From: JAHWJX01 sp036386655
GTDB taxonomy: Bacteria; Pseudomonadota; Alphaproteobacteria; Caulobacterales; Caulobacteraceae
DNA length: 7,478 nucleotides
Direction: 5' to 3'
NCBI GenBank assembly: GCA_036386655.1
Contig: DASVVG010000105.1
Location: forward strand, 1 to 7,478
Shown: piece by piece, positions 1 to 5,670 of the stretch
How positions within the stretch are numbered: the first letter of the stretch is position 1
Layout of the letters: every line of letters begins with the position of its first letter
The notes under the pieces: generated by a model
Database searches by the model: none
Told to the model about the DNA's origin: nothing
What the model saw: the letters and a program-made list of their open reading frames with translations, nothing else
Program-made: the position numbers and the translations under genes

Positions 1-196
1 CGAGCGGCAGGTCGCCGGCGCGGCTGGCGGCCCCGGCGATCTCGGTCAGGTGGCCGAGCAGGCTCTGGACGGTCAGCAGCTGGTCGCGGGCCAGCTGGCG
101 GGCGCGGATCTTGAGCTCTTCGGCGGCGACTTCGGGCGAGACGGCATCGGCGTCCGCAGCGGCTGGGTCGACCAGCGAAAGATGTCCCGGACGCAT
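1..196 (-). CDS. Hypothetical protein, N-terminal part (runs off left edge)
   Basis: The first 65 codons of a minus-strand gene are visible. It starts at the ATG whose complement is at 194-196 and stays open to base 1. The start is preceded by GGGAAG about 5 nt upstream, a plausible Shine-Dalgarno. The protein begins MRPGHLSLVDPAAADADAV, then turns into a charged amphipathic stretch (EELKIRARQLARDQLLTVQ, then SLLGHLTEIAGAAS) that looks alpha-helical. Nearly all codons end in G or C, as expected for a real gene in this genome. No signal peptide, membrane segment or catalytic motif is visible in this part. I do not recognise the family. It is divergent from the small plus-strand ORFs starting near 398. 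Existence of the gene is fairly sure; its function is unknown. Confidence 0.65.
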   Translation of the reverse strand, partial: MRPGHLSLVDPAAADADAVSPEVAAEELKIRARQLARDQLLTVQSLLGHLTEIAGAASRAGDLPL

Positions 197-397
197 ACGA
201 CTTCCCGTCTTCTGTAAAGCGGTCCCTCGGTGCCAAAGTGCGCGACGTTAACCTTTGTTCCAAAGTCCTGACGGCGCAAGGAGAATTGGCGCGGGGCGTG
301 TTCCGGCCGCACCACGCGTCCCCGTGTGTCGGCGTCAGGCTCAAAGTGGGCCGCTCCGGCGGTGCGGCGGCGCAGTGTTCGCGCGTAAGGCGAGCAG
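197..397. other. Divergent intergenic region, no confident promoter
   Basis: About 200 bp separate the minus-strand gene ending at 1-196 from the small plus-strand ORFs. The segment near 246-266 is locally AT-richer (GTTAACCTTTGTTCCAAAG) and is the likeliest promoter area for one or both directions. No pair of -35/-10 boxes with normal spacing can be defended. An AAGGAG string near 279-284 looks like a ribosome-binding site but is followed only by a frame with poor coding character. No RNA gene or significant repeat was seen. Confidence 0.5.
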
Positions 398-514
398 GTG
401 ATCGAACCGCCGCCCCAGTCCCTCCTGCTCGCCTGCGAGCGCTCGCTGCGGCTCGCCCGAGCGGCGGAGGCCGGACCAGAGCGGCGCCGTCTCGTCGAGG
501 GGAGCGACGCGTGA
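398..514 (+). CDS. Tentative small ORF, 38 aa, coupled to the next ORF
   Basis: This GTG-started ORF begins MIEPPPQSLLLACERSLRL and ends VEGSDA. Most of its codons end in G or C, while the overlapping frame through 238-510 uses many T- and A-ending codons; this is the main argument that it is the coding frame here. GGCGAG lies just upstream of the GTG as a weak ribosome-binding site. Its TGA overlaps the GTG start of the next ORF (GTGA, 511-514), a usual arrangement for translational coupling. The helical pattern RLA-x4-G-x-ER resembles one in the following ORF. It may be an independent small protein, or the front part of a single gene joined by a frameshift. Function unknown. Confidence 0.35.
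   Translation: MIEPPPQSLLLACERSLRLARAAEAGPERRRLVEGSDA
501..504 (+). promoter_or_regulatory. Ribosome-binding site for the 511 GTG start
   Basis: GGAG within GAGGGGAG lies 6 nt before the GTG at 511. It is the best Shine-Dalgarno in this region and is the reason for placing the start of the 71-aa ORF at 511 rather than at the upstream in-frame ATG at 238. Confidence 0.6.
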
Positions 515-726
515 GCGGGCGGGCGCTAGCGCGCGCCACCGAGGCCGAGCGGCTGGCGCTCGAGTCGCCGCCCGGCGCCGAGCGGGAGCTGTACGTGCAG
601 ATCGCCTTCCTGTGGCGCGAACTCGCGCAGATGGCGTTGGCGCGTGAGCTGTGTTCGCACCCCCCCGAGGGCATCGACGCCGCGCCCGGAGTCATGATGC
701 GGAACAGCCGAGCTGTACCTATCTAG
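511..726 (+). CDS. Small hypothetical protein, 71 aa
   Basis: The predicted protein starts at GTG 511, directly behind a strong GGAG. Its core (about residues 9-42) is ATEAERLALESPPGAEREL followed by YVQIAFLWRELAQMALAREL. This is a charged, leucine-rich, helical pattern of the kind seen in many short alphaproteobacterial proteins of unknown function with an LA...ERxxxLxxAxxWRELA signature. Codons in the core end almost always in G or C. The last dozen codons (GVMMRNSRAVPI) lose that bias, so the C-terminus may be degenerate or recently altered. No signal peptide or membrane segment is present. It overlaps the preceding small ORF by 4 nt and its TAG stop directly abuts an in-frame GTG leading into the winged-helix gene. 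I do not assign a function. Confidence 0.5.
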   Translation: MSGRALARATEAERLALESPPGAERELYVQIAFLWRELAQMALARELCSHPPEGIDAAPGVMMRNSRAVPI

Positions 727-774
727 GTGGCAACCAGACGCCGCTTCGCCGCGTCTCCCACAAGCAAGAACCTC

Positions 775-1230
775 ATGAACAGCGCCATCGTCGACCTGCT
801 CCTCAAGGAGTACACGCGGGTCGGGAGCGAAATCTGGACGCCGCTCCTGGACTGCCTCGTCTCCGCCCGGTCCTACTTTGAAGGGGACCTGGATCTTCTC
901 ATCATCTACCTGCTCATCGGCCTAAGGACCCTGCAGGATCCACGGACGCTGCAGCTGAGCCTGCAGGCGGTGGCGGAGGGCCGGGTGGCGACCTTGCCCA
1001 GCCTGTTCACCAACGTCCGTTCCATCGCCGCTTCGACCGGCATTCCGTACGAGACCGTCCGGCGCAAGGTGGCGCGGCTGGTGGAGCTGGGCTGGGTGAG
1101 CCGTGACGACGACAAGCTTGCGCTCACGGTGAGGGCGCTGACCGAGTTCACCGACCTCCGGGCCAAGCTGTTCGAGCTCGTAACGGCCAACCATGACACG
1201 GTGTCGAAGCTGCTGAAGCGGGCGAGCTGA
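775..1230 (+). CDS. Winged helix-turn-helix DNA-binding protein
   Basis: The 151-aa product is probably a transcriptional regulator acting in the cytoplasm. The N-terminal half (NSAIVDLLLKEYTRVGSEIW, then LLDCLVSARSYFEGDLD and a leucine-rich helix) looks like a helical dimerisation or sensing domain. Residues about 82-108 (RSIAASTGIPYETVRRKVAR followed by LVELGWV) form a clear helix-turn-helix, in which SIAASTGI is the first helix and YETVRRKVARLVELG the recognition helix. The next stretch, SRDDDKLALTVRA, fits a beta wing. The layout is reminiscent of MarR- or GntR-like winged helices, but I cannot name a family. The start is uncertain: an in-frame GTG at 727 would add 16 residues (ATRRRFAASPTSKNL), which look non-conserved in character, so ATG 775 is preferred. 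Neither start has a strong ribosome-binding site. Its target is unknown. Confidence 0.8.
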   Translation: MNSAIVDLLLKEYTRVGSEIWTPLLDCLVSARSYFEGDLDLLIIYLLIGLRTLQDPRTLQLSLQAVAEGRVATLPSLFTNVRSIAASTGIPYETVRRKVARLVELGWVSRDDDKLALTVRALTEFTDLRAKLFELVTANHDTVSKLLKRAS

Positions 1231-1252
1231 GGGCGCCTCAGGCCGTCTCCTG

Positions 1253-1276
1253 CGCCGCCGTTTCGGGGAGGCGGCG
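1253..1276. terminator. GC-rich hairpin between convergent genes
   Basis: CGCCGCC (1253-1259) and GGCGGCG (1270-1276) can form a 7-bp stem with a 10-nt loop in the 47-bp gap between the convergent ends of the winged-helix gene and the 1278-1700 gene. There is no T-run on either side, so it may only contribute to termination or be chance in GC-rich DNA. Confidence 0.3.
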
Positions 1277-1277
1277 G

Positions 1278-1700
1278 TCAGCCGAGCCGCGTGGCGGTGC
1301 GCTCATCCAAGGGGACGGCGAGCCAGCGCTCCGCCTCGTCCAACGTGGGGAAGGCGCGGTGCTCGCGACCTTCGAACTGGAAGTCCATGCTGCGCGCCCA
1401 CAGGCTGAAGTGGCGGTCGCGCGTGACGATGGCCGTCCGGCAGGGGAAGCTCGGGTCGGTGTTGCGCTCGCGGTAGGCGGCGGCCACGCGGGCGAGGTTC
1501 TGCGGGTCGATGCCGGTCTCGTACCCGGTGAGATCGAACAGGCGATCGTACCAGGGCGCGCGCGGGTGCTCGGCGTAAAGCTTCAGGAGCACTGCGGCGC
1601 CTTCCTCAGGGCTGACGAGGCCGCGCACGACCACACGCACGAGCGGATTGGGCTCCCGCTCCTCCACCGTCATGGTGATCACCCGCCCGGGGTCCGGCAT
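1278..1700 (-). CDS. Conserved-looking hypothetical protein, possible STAS-like fold
   Basis: This is a soluble 140-aa protein with no signal peptide or membrane segment. GGAG sits 8 nt before the ATG, supporting the start. The order of elements is a beta strand LVRVVVRG with a helix SPEEGAAVLLKLYAEH (about 20-46), a strand YDRLFDLTGY (about 51-60), a helix with NLARVAAAYRER, a strand CRTAIVTRD (about 87-95), and a C-terminal part containing LWARSMDFQFEGREHRAF and then PTLDEAERWLAV. The alternation, and the ending in which a strand is followed by DEAERWL, resembles SpoIIAA/STAS-like proteins. That similarity is an impression from the pattern and is not certain. No catalytic residues stand out. 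It is convergent with the winged-helix gene and divergent from mscL, so it is probably a single-gene unit. Confidence 0.75.
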   Translation of the reverse strand: MPDPGRVITMTVEEREPNPLVRVVVRGLVSPEEGAAVLLKLYAEHPRAPWYDRLFDLTGYETGIDPQNLARVAAAYRERNTDPSFPCRTAIVTRDRHFSLWARSMDFQFEGREHRAFPTLDEAERWLAVPLDERTATRLG

Positions 1701-1793
1701 CGACGCTTCTCCGTACTGGAGGGGCCCTTACTGCACCCGGATCAGCTAAGAACGGGTTAGCCGCGCCCGCGGCCGGTCGAGAGAGGGACGCGC

Positions 1794-2198
1794 ATGCTCG
1801 AGGAGTTCAGGACCTTCGTCGCCAGGGGCAACGTGGTCGACCTGGCGGTCGGCGTGATCATCGGCGCCGCGTTCGGGAAGATCGTGACCAGCCTGGTCGA
1901 GGACCTGGTGATGCCGCCGATCGGGATGGCGCTGGGCGGCGTCGACTTCGCCAAGCTGGCGATCGTGCTGCGGCCGGAGAACCCCGCGAGCGCGGCGGTC
2001 GAGGAGGTGGCGATCCGGTACGGGGCGTTCCTGAACACCGTGCTGCAGTTCGTGATCGTGGCGTTCGTGGTGTTCCTGCTGGTCAAGGCGATCAACCGGA
2101 TGCGCCGGTCGGAGGCCGCCGCCGCCGCCGCGCCCACGCCCACCGAGGCGTTGCTGACCGACATCCGCGACCTGCTCGCGGCGCGGGAGCGCGCCTGA
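1794..2198 (+). CDS. mscL: Large-conductance mechanosensitive channel MscL
   Basis: MscL forms a homopentameric pore in the inner membrane that opens under high membrane tension and releases solutes during hypo-osmotic shock. The 134-aa length is normal. The N-terminus is diagnostic: a short amphipathic helix (MLEEFRTFVARGN), then TM1 (about residues 14-43) with DLAVGVIIGAAFGKIVTSLV and the motif DLVMPPIG. A periplasmic loop follows, with RPENPASAAVEEVAIRYG. TM2 (about 76-99) contains FLNTVLQFVIVAFVVFLLVK and ends in NRMRR. The tail is an Ala-rich linker followed by the usual cytoplasmic helix ALLTDIRDLLAARE. GAGGG upstream of the ATG is a good ribosome-binding site. It is the first gene of a tight plus-strand cluster; its TGA overlaps the start of the next gene. 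Confidence 0.97.
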   Translation: MLEEFRTFVARGNVVDLAVGVIIGAAFGKIVTSLVEDLVMPPIGMALGGVDFAKLAIVLRPENPASAAVEEVAIRYGAFLNTVLQFVIVAFVVFLLVKAINRMRRSEAAAAAAPTPTEALLTDIRDLLAARERA

Positions 2199-2380
2199 TG
2201 GCGGGGCTCAAGGACAAGCGCGGATTCATCGACAAGGAGCGGCTCGACCTCTCCGAGCGTAAGGCGGTCGAGTACTGGATGAAACGCTGGGGCGTGACGC
2301 GCGAGCAGATCACCGCCGCGCACCGCAAGGTGGGACGGCTGACCAAGGACATCGCGGCCGAGCTGGGGAAGAAGCGGTAG
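2198..2380 (+). CDS. DUF3606 small protein
   Basis: This 60-aa protein matches the pattern I know for DUF3606. It has a charged lead-in (DKRGFIDKERLDLSE), then a helix with EYWMKRWGVTREQITAAHRK, then VGRLTKDIAAELGKK. The YW..(R/K)(W/F)GV(T/S)..(E/Q)(L/I)..A...VG signature is the family's hallmark. The family has no established biochemical role and is common in alphaproteobacteria. The ATG overlaps the mscL stop (TGATG), so it is translationally coupled to mscL; GGGAGC inside the mscL end supplies a ribosome-binding site. No secretion signal is present. Confidence 0.85.
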   Translation: MAGLKDKRGFIDKERLDLSERKAVEYWMKRWGVTREQITAAHRKVGRLTKDIAAELGKKR

Positions 2381-2394
2381 AGGCGAGGGCCGTC

Positions 2395-3246
2395 ATGAGC
2401 AGGATGCCGGCGTTGTTCATCGGCCACGGCAGCCCGATGAACACGCTCGAGACGAACGGCTACACGAAGGCGTGGCACCGGCTCGGCGAGGCGCTGCCGA
2501 GGCCGCGGGCGCTGCTGGTGGTGTCCGCCCACTGGTTTATCGGCGCGACGGCGGTGACCGCGATGGCGCGACCGCGGACCATCCACGACTTCTACGGCTT
2601 CCCACCGGAGCTGTTCGCCTTCGACTACCCCGCGCCGGGAGCGCCCGACGTGGCCGCCGAGGTGGCGGAGGTGGCGAAGCCGCTGTGGGTCGGGCTTGAC
2701 CGGGACCAATGGGGGCTGGACCACGGAACGTGGAGCGTGCTCCCCCACCTGTACCCGCAGGCCGACATCCCGGTCGTGCAGCTGTCGATCAACGCGCTGA
2801 AGCCGCTCGAGTACCATCTGGAACTCGGGGCGAAGCTAGCCGCGCTGCGGGATCGCGGCGTGATGATCCTGGCCAGCGGCAACGTGGTCCACAACCTGCG
2901 GCGCATCCAGTGGAACAGCCCCGACGCGGCCTTCGACTGGGCCGAGCGGTTCGACGAGGCGGTAGTCGAGCAGCTCGCCCGTGCCCCCGGCGACATGCTG
3001 AAGGTGATGGAGCACCCCGACTACGACCTGGCGGTCCCCACCCCGGACCACTTCATCCCGCTGCTGTACGTCGCGGGCCTCGCGGCGGCGGGGGAGGACC
3101 GGCTGGACGCGCTGGTGCGCGGCTATGCGATGGGGTCGATCTCGATGACCTGCTACGGCCTCGGCACGGAGGGGCTGGGTTGTCGCGAAGGCGACGACGC
3201 GGCCACGCTGCCCGAAGGCGTGCCGCCCGACCAGACGAACATGTGA
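2395..3246 (+). CDS. ygiD: YgiD/DODA-type extradiol dioxygenase
   Basis: This 283-aa protein belongs to the DODA/LigB-like extradiol dioxygenases, represented by E. coli YgiD (4,5-DOPA extradiol dioxygenase). These use a metal held by histidines to cleave catechol rings; the natural substrate of most bacterial members is not established. Visible family motifs are FIGHGSPMN with H11, VVSAHW with H46, TIHDFYGFP with H64, LDHGTWSVLPHLYP with H110, ASGNVVHNLRR with H166, and PTPDHFIPLLYVAGLA with H219. H11, H46 and H166 are the likely metal ligands. The ending SISMTCYG is also typical. Length is near the family norm and the sequence looks intact. GAGGCGAGGG precedes the ATG. It lies 14 bp after the DUF3606 gene, so it is probably in the mscL operon. 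Cytoplasmic, with no signal peptide. Confidence 0.93.
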   Translation: MSRMPALFIGHGSPMNTLETNGYTKAWHRLGEALPRPRALLVVSAHWFIGATAVTAMARPRTIHDFYGFPPELFAFDYPAPGAPDVAAEVAEVAKPLWVGLDRDQWGLDHGTWSVLPHLYPQADIPVVQLSINALKPLEYHLELGAKLAALRDRGVMILASGNVVHNLRRIQWNSPDAAFDWAERFDEAVVEQLARAPGDMLKVMEHPDYDLAVPTPDHFIPLLYVAGLAAAGEDRLDALVRGYAMGSISMTCYGLGTEGLGCREGDDAATLPEGVPPDQTNM

Positions 3247-3268
3247 GCCGGGCGACGGTGCGCTCGCG

Positions 3269-3934
3269 GTGATCCGGTGGGAGGAACTCGGCCGGGCTGA
3301 GGTGCCCGGCGGCGGCGAGCTGCGGCTCATGCGGCGGCGCGACGAGCTGTCGATCATGGCGGGCGCCGTCGAGCTGATGAACAGCCGCATGTCGGGCTCC
3401 GAGGAGGTGCTGGCGGAACTCGCCTGCGGGCCGATGGCCGGTCGGCGCGGCGCGCGGGTGCTGATCGGCGGGCTCGGCATGGGGTTCACGCTGCGCGCGG
3501 CCCTGGCCGTATTGGGCGAGGACGCGCGGGTGGTGGTCGCCGAACTGGTGCCGGCGGTGATCGAGTGGGCGCACGGCCCGATGGCGGGGCTGTTCGGCGA
3601 CAGCCTGTCCGACCCGCGCACCGAGGTGCGCGCCGCGGATGTGGCGGAGGCGATGTCGGAGGGCGGCTTCGACGCGGTGCTGCTGGACGTCGACAACGGC
3701 CCCGACGGACTGCCGCGGCCGGAGAACGACCGACTCTACTCGGTCGAGGGGCTGGCGGAGGCGTGGGACGCACTCACGCCCGGCGGCGTGCTGGCGGTTT
3801 GGTCGGCGCACCCGAGCCCAGGGTTCGCGGCCCGGCTGAGTGGGGCGGGATTCGCAGTCGAGGAGCACGCGGTGCGGGCGCGTCGCACGAAGGGCGCCCG
3901 GCACGTGGTGTGGGCAGCCGTGAAGGAGGGGTGA
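3269..3934 (+). CDS. Spermidine-synthase-like methyltransferase-fold protein
   Basis: This 221-aa protein has a Rossmann methyltransferase core related to spermidine synthase. Near residues 63-73 it has RVLIGGLGMGFTLRAAL, the SAM-type nucleotide-binding glycine loop. VVVAELVPAVIEW (E92) is the acidic motif that normally holds the ribose. FDAVLLDVDNGPD (about 124-136) takes the place of the aminopropyltransferase catalytic segment, and LTPGGVLAVWSA follows as the next strand. It is shorter than a true SpeE and lacks the usual D-(S/C)-(S/T)-D-P box, so spermidine synthesis is doubtful and a different small-molecule or methyl transfer is possible. The GTG start at 3269 has no good ribosome-binding site; the gap to the dioxygenase is 22 bp, suggesting co-transcription. 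It converges on the 3952-4476 gene with only 17 bp between stops. Confidence 0.85.
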   Translation: MIRWEELGRAEVPGGGELRLMRRRDELSIMAGAVELMNSRMSGSEEVLAELACGPMAGRRGARVLIGGLGMGFTLRAALAVLGEDARVVVAELVPAVIEWAHGPMAGLFGDSLSDPRTEVRAADVAEAMSEGGFDAVLLDVDNGPDGLPRPENDRLYSVEGLAEAWDALTPGGVLAVWSAHPSPGFAARLSGAGFAVEEHAVRARRTKGARHVVWAAVKEG

Positions 3935-3951
3935 GGCCGTCGTTCCGGTTT

Positions 3952-4476
3952 TCAGTCCTGCGAGAGCAGCACCGCGACACCGGCCACCACCGCCCCGACG
4001 ATCACCACGCCGATCGCCGCACGGATCACCACGCGGCTCTTGTCGTGCTTCCACGAGGCTGAGATCCCCATCTCGCGCCAGTGGTTCGGCAGGCGGCCGC
4101 GCGTCAGGTCGCGCAGGTTGCCCTCCACCACGTTGACCCTGTCGGCGAAGATCAGCATCAGCCAATGTGCCCACTGGCTCTCGCTGTACTTGAACGCAGC
4201 CCGCCGGATCGCGCCCGACAGGCCTCGCGGGGGCGTCGACGTCCCCACCACCGACGGCCGCTTCACGTGCTCGACCGACTGCAGGATCTCCACGCGGGGC
4301 TCCTGCGGAACCGGCACGGGCCAGTCCATACCGCCCTTGCTCTCCTTGGAGCGGTCGCGCATCGGGTAGGTCGGGTCGTTCTCCGGGTTCGCGTCCACGC
4401 CCCAGCCGACCACGCTCTTCGGATCGATCCGGTGGTGGGCCGCGGCGCTCGCCTCTAGGGCCTGCTTCACCTGCAT
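3952..4476 (-). CDS. Unknown protein with C-terminal membrane anchor
   Basis: This 174-aa protein lies 15 bp downstream of the dehydrogenase stop, with a G-run ribosome-binding site (GGGGGGAAC) before its ATG, so the two are very probably one operon. It has a hydrophilic body with conserved-looking stretches: HHRIDPKSVVGWGVDANPEN, then DPTYPMRDRS, VEILQSVEHVKRPSVVGTS, TPPRGLSGAIRRAAFKYSES and QWAHWLMLIFADRVNVVEGN. A single hydrophobic segment closes it (about residues 149-171, VVIRAAIGVVIVGAVVAGVA). There is no N-terminal signal, so the body is expected in the cytoplasm with the tail in the inner membrane. The repeated Trp/Pro/Gly motifs and intact codon bias indicate a real, constrained gene. 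I believe similar proteins sit beside such dehydrogenases in other alphaproteobacteria, but that is recollection. Function unknown; a membrane partner for the dehydrogenase is only a guess. Confidence 0.8.
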   Translation of the reverse strand: MQVKQALEASAAAHHRIDPKSVVGWGVDANPENDPTYPMRDRSKESKGGMDWPVPVPQEPRVEILQSVEHVKRPSVVGTSTPPRGLSGAIRRAAFKYSESQWAHWLMLIFADRVNVVEGNLRDLTRGRLPNHWREMGISASWKHDKSRVVIRAAIGVVIVGAVVAGVAVLLSQD

Positions 4477-4491
4477 GTCCGTTCCCCCCGC

Positions 4492-5640
4492 TCAGGCCAC
4501 GTTCGGCACGAGGACCGGCTTGATGCAGCCGTCCAGCTTCGACGAGAACATGTGGTAGAGCTCCGGCGTGTCCTCGATCCGCCCTCGGTGGGTGATGATC
4601 GCCTTGGGGTTCAGCCGCCCCTCGCGGATGTGCTCGATCAGCTTCGGCACGTGGCGCTTCACCGAGGCCTGGTTGGCGCGGATGGTGATGCCCTTGTTCA
4701 CGACGTTGCCGATGGGGACCATGTTGCCGGTCGGCCCGTAGACGCCGACGATCGACACGACGCCGCCCTTCTTCACCGAATTGATGGCCCAGTGGATCGG
4801 CACGGAGTGGCCGGCCTGCAGCTTCAGCTTCTTGCCCAGCACCGTGTGCAGCGCGTTGCCTGAGCCGTCCGCGCCCACCGCGTCGATGCAGACGTCGGCG
4901 CCCAGCCCGTCCGTCGTGTGCTTGATGAACACGACCGGGTCGCCGATCTCGCGGAAGTCGTAGACCTCCGCCGGCGCGAAGGTTCGCACGAACTCCAGCC
5001 GGTAGCCGACGTGGTCGATGACGATCACGCGGCCCGCGCCGAACAGCCAAGCGCACCGCGCCGACAGGATGCCGACGGGGCCGGCGCCGAACACCACCAC
5101 CGTGTCGCCGGGCTGAATGCCCGCCATCTCGGCGGCCTGGTAGCCGGTCGGCACCACGTCCGTCAGCAGCACCGCGTCGTCGGGGTCCATCCAGTCGGGG
5201 ATCACCGTCGGGCCGAAGTCGGCGTACGGCACGCGCGCATACTCGGCCTGTCCGCCGTCGTAGCCGCCCGCCGTGTGCGAGTAGCCGTAGATGCCTCCCA
5301 CGGCCGTCGCGCCCGGGTTGCTCTCATGGCAGTTGCCGTAGAGGCCCTGCTGGCAGAAGTGGCACTGGCCGCAGGCGATGTTGAACGGGACCAGCACGTG
5401 GTCGCCTTTCTTCACGTTCTCGACGGCGGAGCCCACCTCCTCCACGATCCCGCAGAACTCGTGGCCGAAGGTCATGCCGATGCGCGTGTCGGGGACCAGC
5501 CCGTGGTACAGGTGCAGGTCCGAGCCGCAGATGCAGGATCGGGTGACCCGCACCACCGCGTCGCGGGGGTGCTCGATCTTCGGCATCGGCTTTTCAGTGA
5601 CGCGGACGCGCCGGGGCGCGCGGTAGTCCATGGCCAGCAA
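4492..5640 (-). CDS. Zinc-dependent alcohol dehydrogenase (MDR family)
   Basis: This 382-aa medium-chain dehydrogenase is of the formaldehyde/threonine dehydrogenase-like branch, which oxidises an alcohol or hemithioacetal with NAD(P). Numbered from the TTG start, SCICGSDLHLYHG carries the catalytic zinc cysteine C38 and GHEFCG carries H60 and E61. The structural zinc cysteines are C90, C93, C96 and C104 in CGQCHFCQQGLYGNC. The Rossmann loop VVVFGAGPVG is at about 181-190 and the strand VIVIDH (D209), whose acid suggests NAD, follows. The sequence looks intact and the exact substrate cannot be read from it. Start: TTG at 5640 gives MLAMDYRAPRR, the ending I recall for homologues, and has GGAG 8 nt upstream; ATG 5631 is the alternative. 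The reading frame continues upstream to 5772, but that extension is low-complexity and crosses the promoter candidate. It leads an operon with the 3952-4476 gene. Confidence 0.92.
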   Translation of the reverse strand: MLAMDYRAPRRVRVTEKPMPKIEHPRDAVVRVTRSCICGSDLHLYHGLVPDTRIGMTFGHEFCGIVEEVGSAVENVKKGDHVLVPFNIACGQCHFCQQGLYGNCHESNPGATAVGGIYGYSHTAGGYDGGQAEYARVPYADFGPTVIPDWMDPDDAVLLTDVVPTGYQAAEMAGIQPGDTVVVFGAGPVGILSARCAWLFGAGRVIVIDHVGYRLEFVRTFAPAEVYDFREIGDPVVFIKHTTDGLGADVCIDAVGADGSGNALHTVLGKKLKLQAGHSVPIHWAINSVKKGGVVSIVGVYGPTGNMVPIGNVVNKGITIRANQASVKRHVPKLIEHIREGRLNPKAIITHRGRIEDTPELYHMFSSKLDGCIKPVLVPNVA

Positions 5641-5648
5641 GGGCGGGT

Positions 5649-5652
5649 CTCC
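5649..5652 (-). promoter_or_regulatory. Ribosome-binding site supporting TTG start of the dehydrogenase
   Basis: On the minus strand GGAG lies 8 nt before the TTG at 5640 and 17 nt before the ATG at 5631. This spacing favours the TTG. The site overlaps the edge of an inverted repeat (5651-5670), so access could be affected by RNA folding. Confidence 0.55.
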
Positions 5653-5670
5653 GGTTCGTTCCAGAACCGG
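5651..5670. repeat. Inverted repeat CCGGTTC-N6-GAACCGG
   Basis: This is a perfect 7-bp inverted repeat with a 6-nt spacer just upstream of the dehydrogenase start. It is followed by further partial copies of the half-site (ACCGG at 5672-5676 and 5677-5681). It overlaps the ribosome-binding site by two bases and the start of the expected transcript, so it could be an operator for a dimeric repressor or a 5' leader hairpin. Confidence 0.55.

Noticed and set aside
216..240. Sigma-54-like TGGCAC element on the minus strand upstream of the left-edge gene
   Set aside because: The TGGCAC has no GC-containing -12 element at the required spacing.
241..261. GGAAC (minus strand, 257-261) as a second EcfG promoter for the left-edge gene
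   Set aside because: The bases 16-17 nt downstream (CACTTT) do not contain GTT.
238..510. Upstream in-frame extension of the 71-aa ORF from ATG 238
   Set aside because: The translation is Arg/Ala/Gly/Pro-rich with many A- or T-ending codons, has no ribosome-binding site, and conflicts with the better-biased 398-514 frame. The GGAG before GTG 511 gives a better start.
701..726. GGAAC (plus strand, 701-705) as an EcfG promoter for the winged-helix gene
   Set aside because: No GTT is found at the expected spacing; the downstream bases are TCTAG.
1701..1793. GCTAAGAAC as a -10 element for mscL
   Set aside because: It partly resembles the Caulobacter -10 consensus, but there is no acceptable -35 box at 16-18 nt.
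3053..5056. Very long minus-strand open frame (667 aa) spanning several genes
   Set aside because: It runs antisense to the dioxygenase and methyltransferase-fold genes and out of frame through the dehydrogenase and its neighbour. The translation is Arg/Gly/Pro/His-rich with no domain, typical of a shadow frame in GC-rich DNA.
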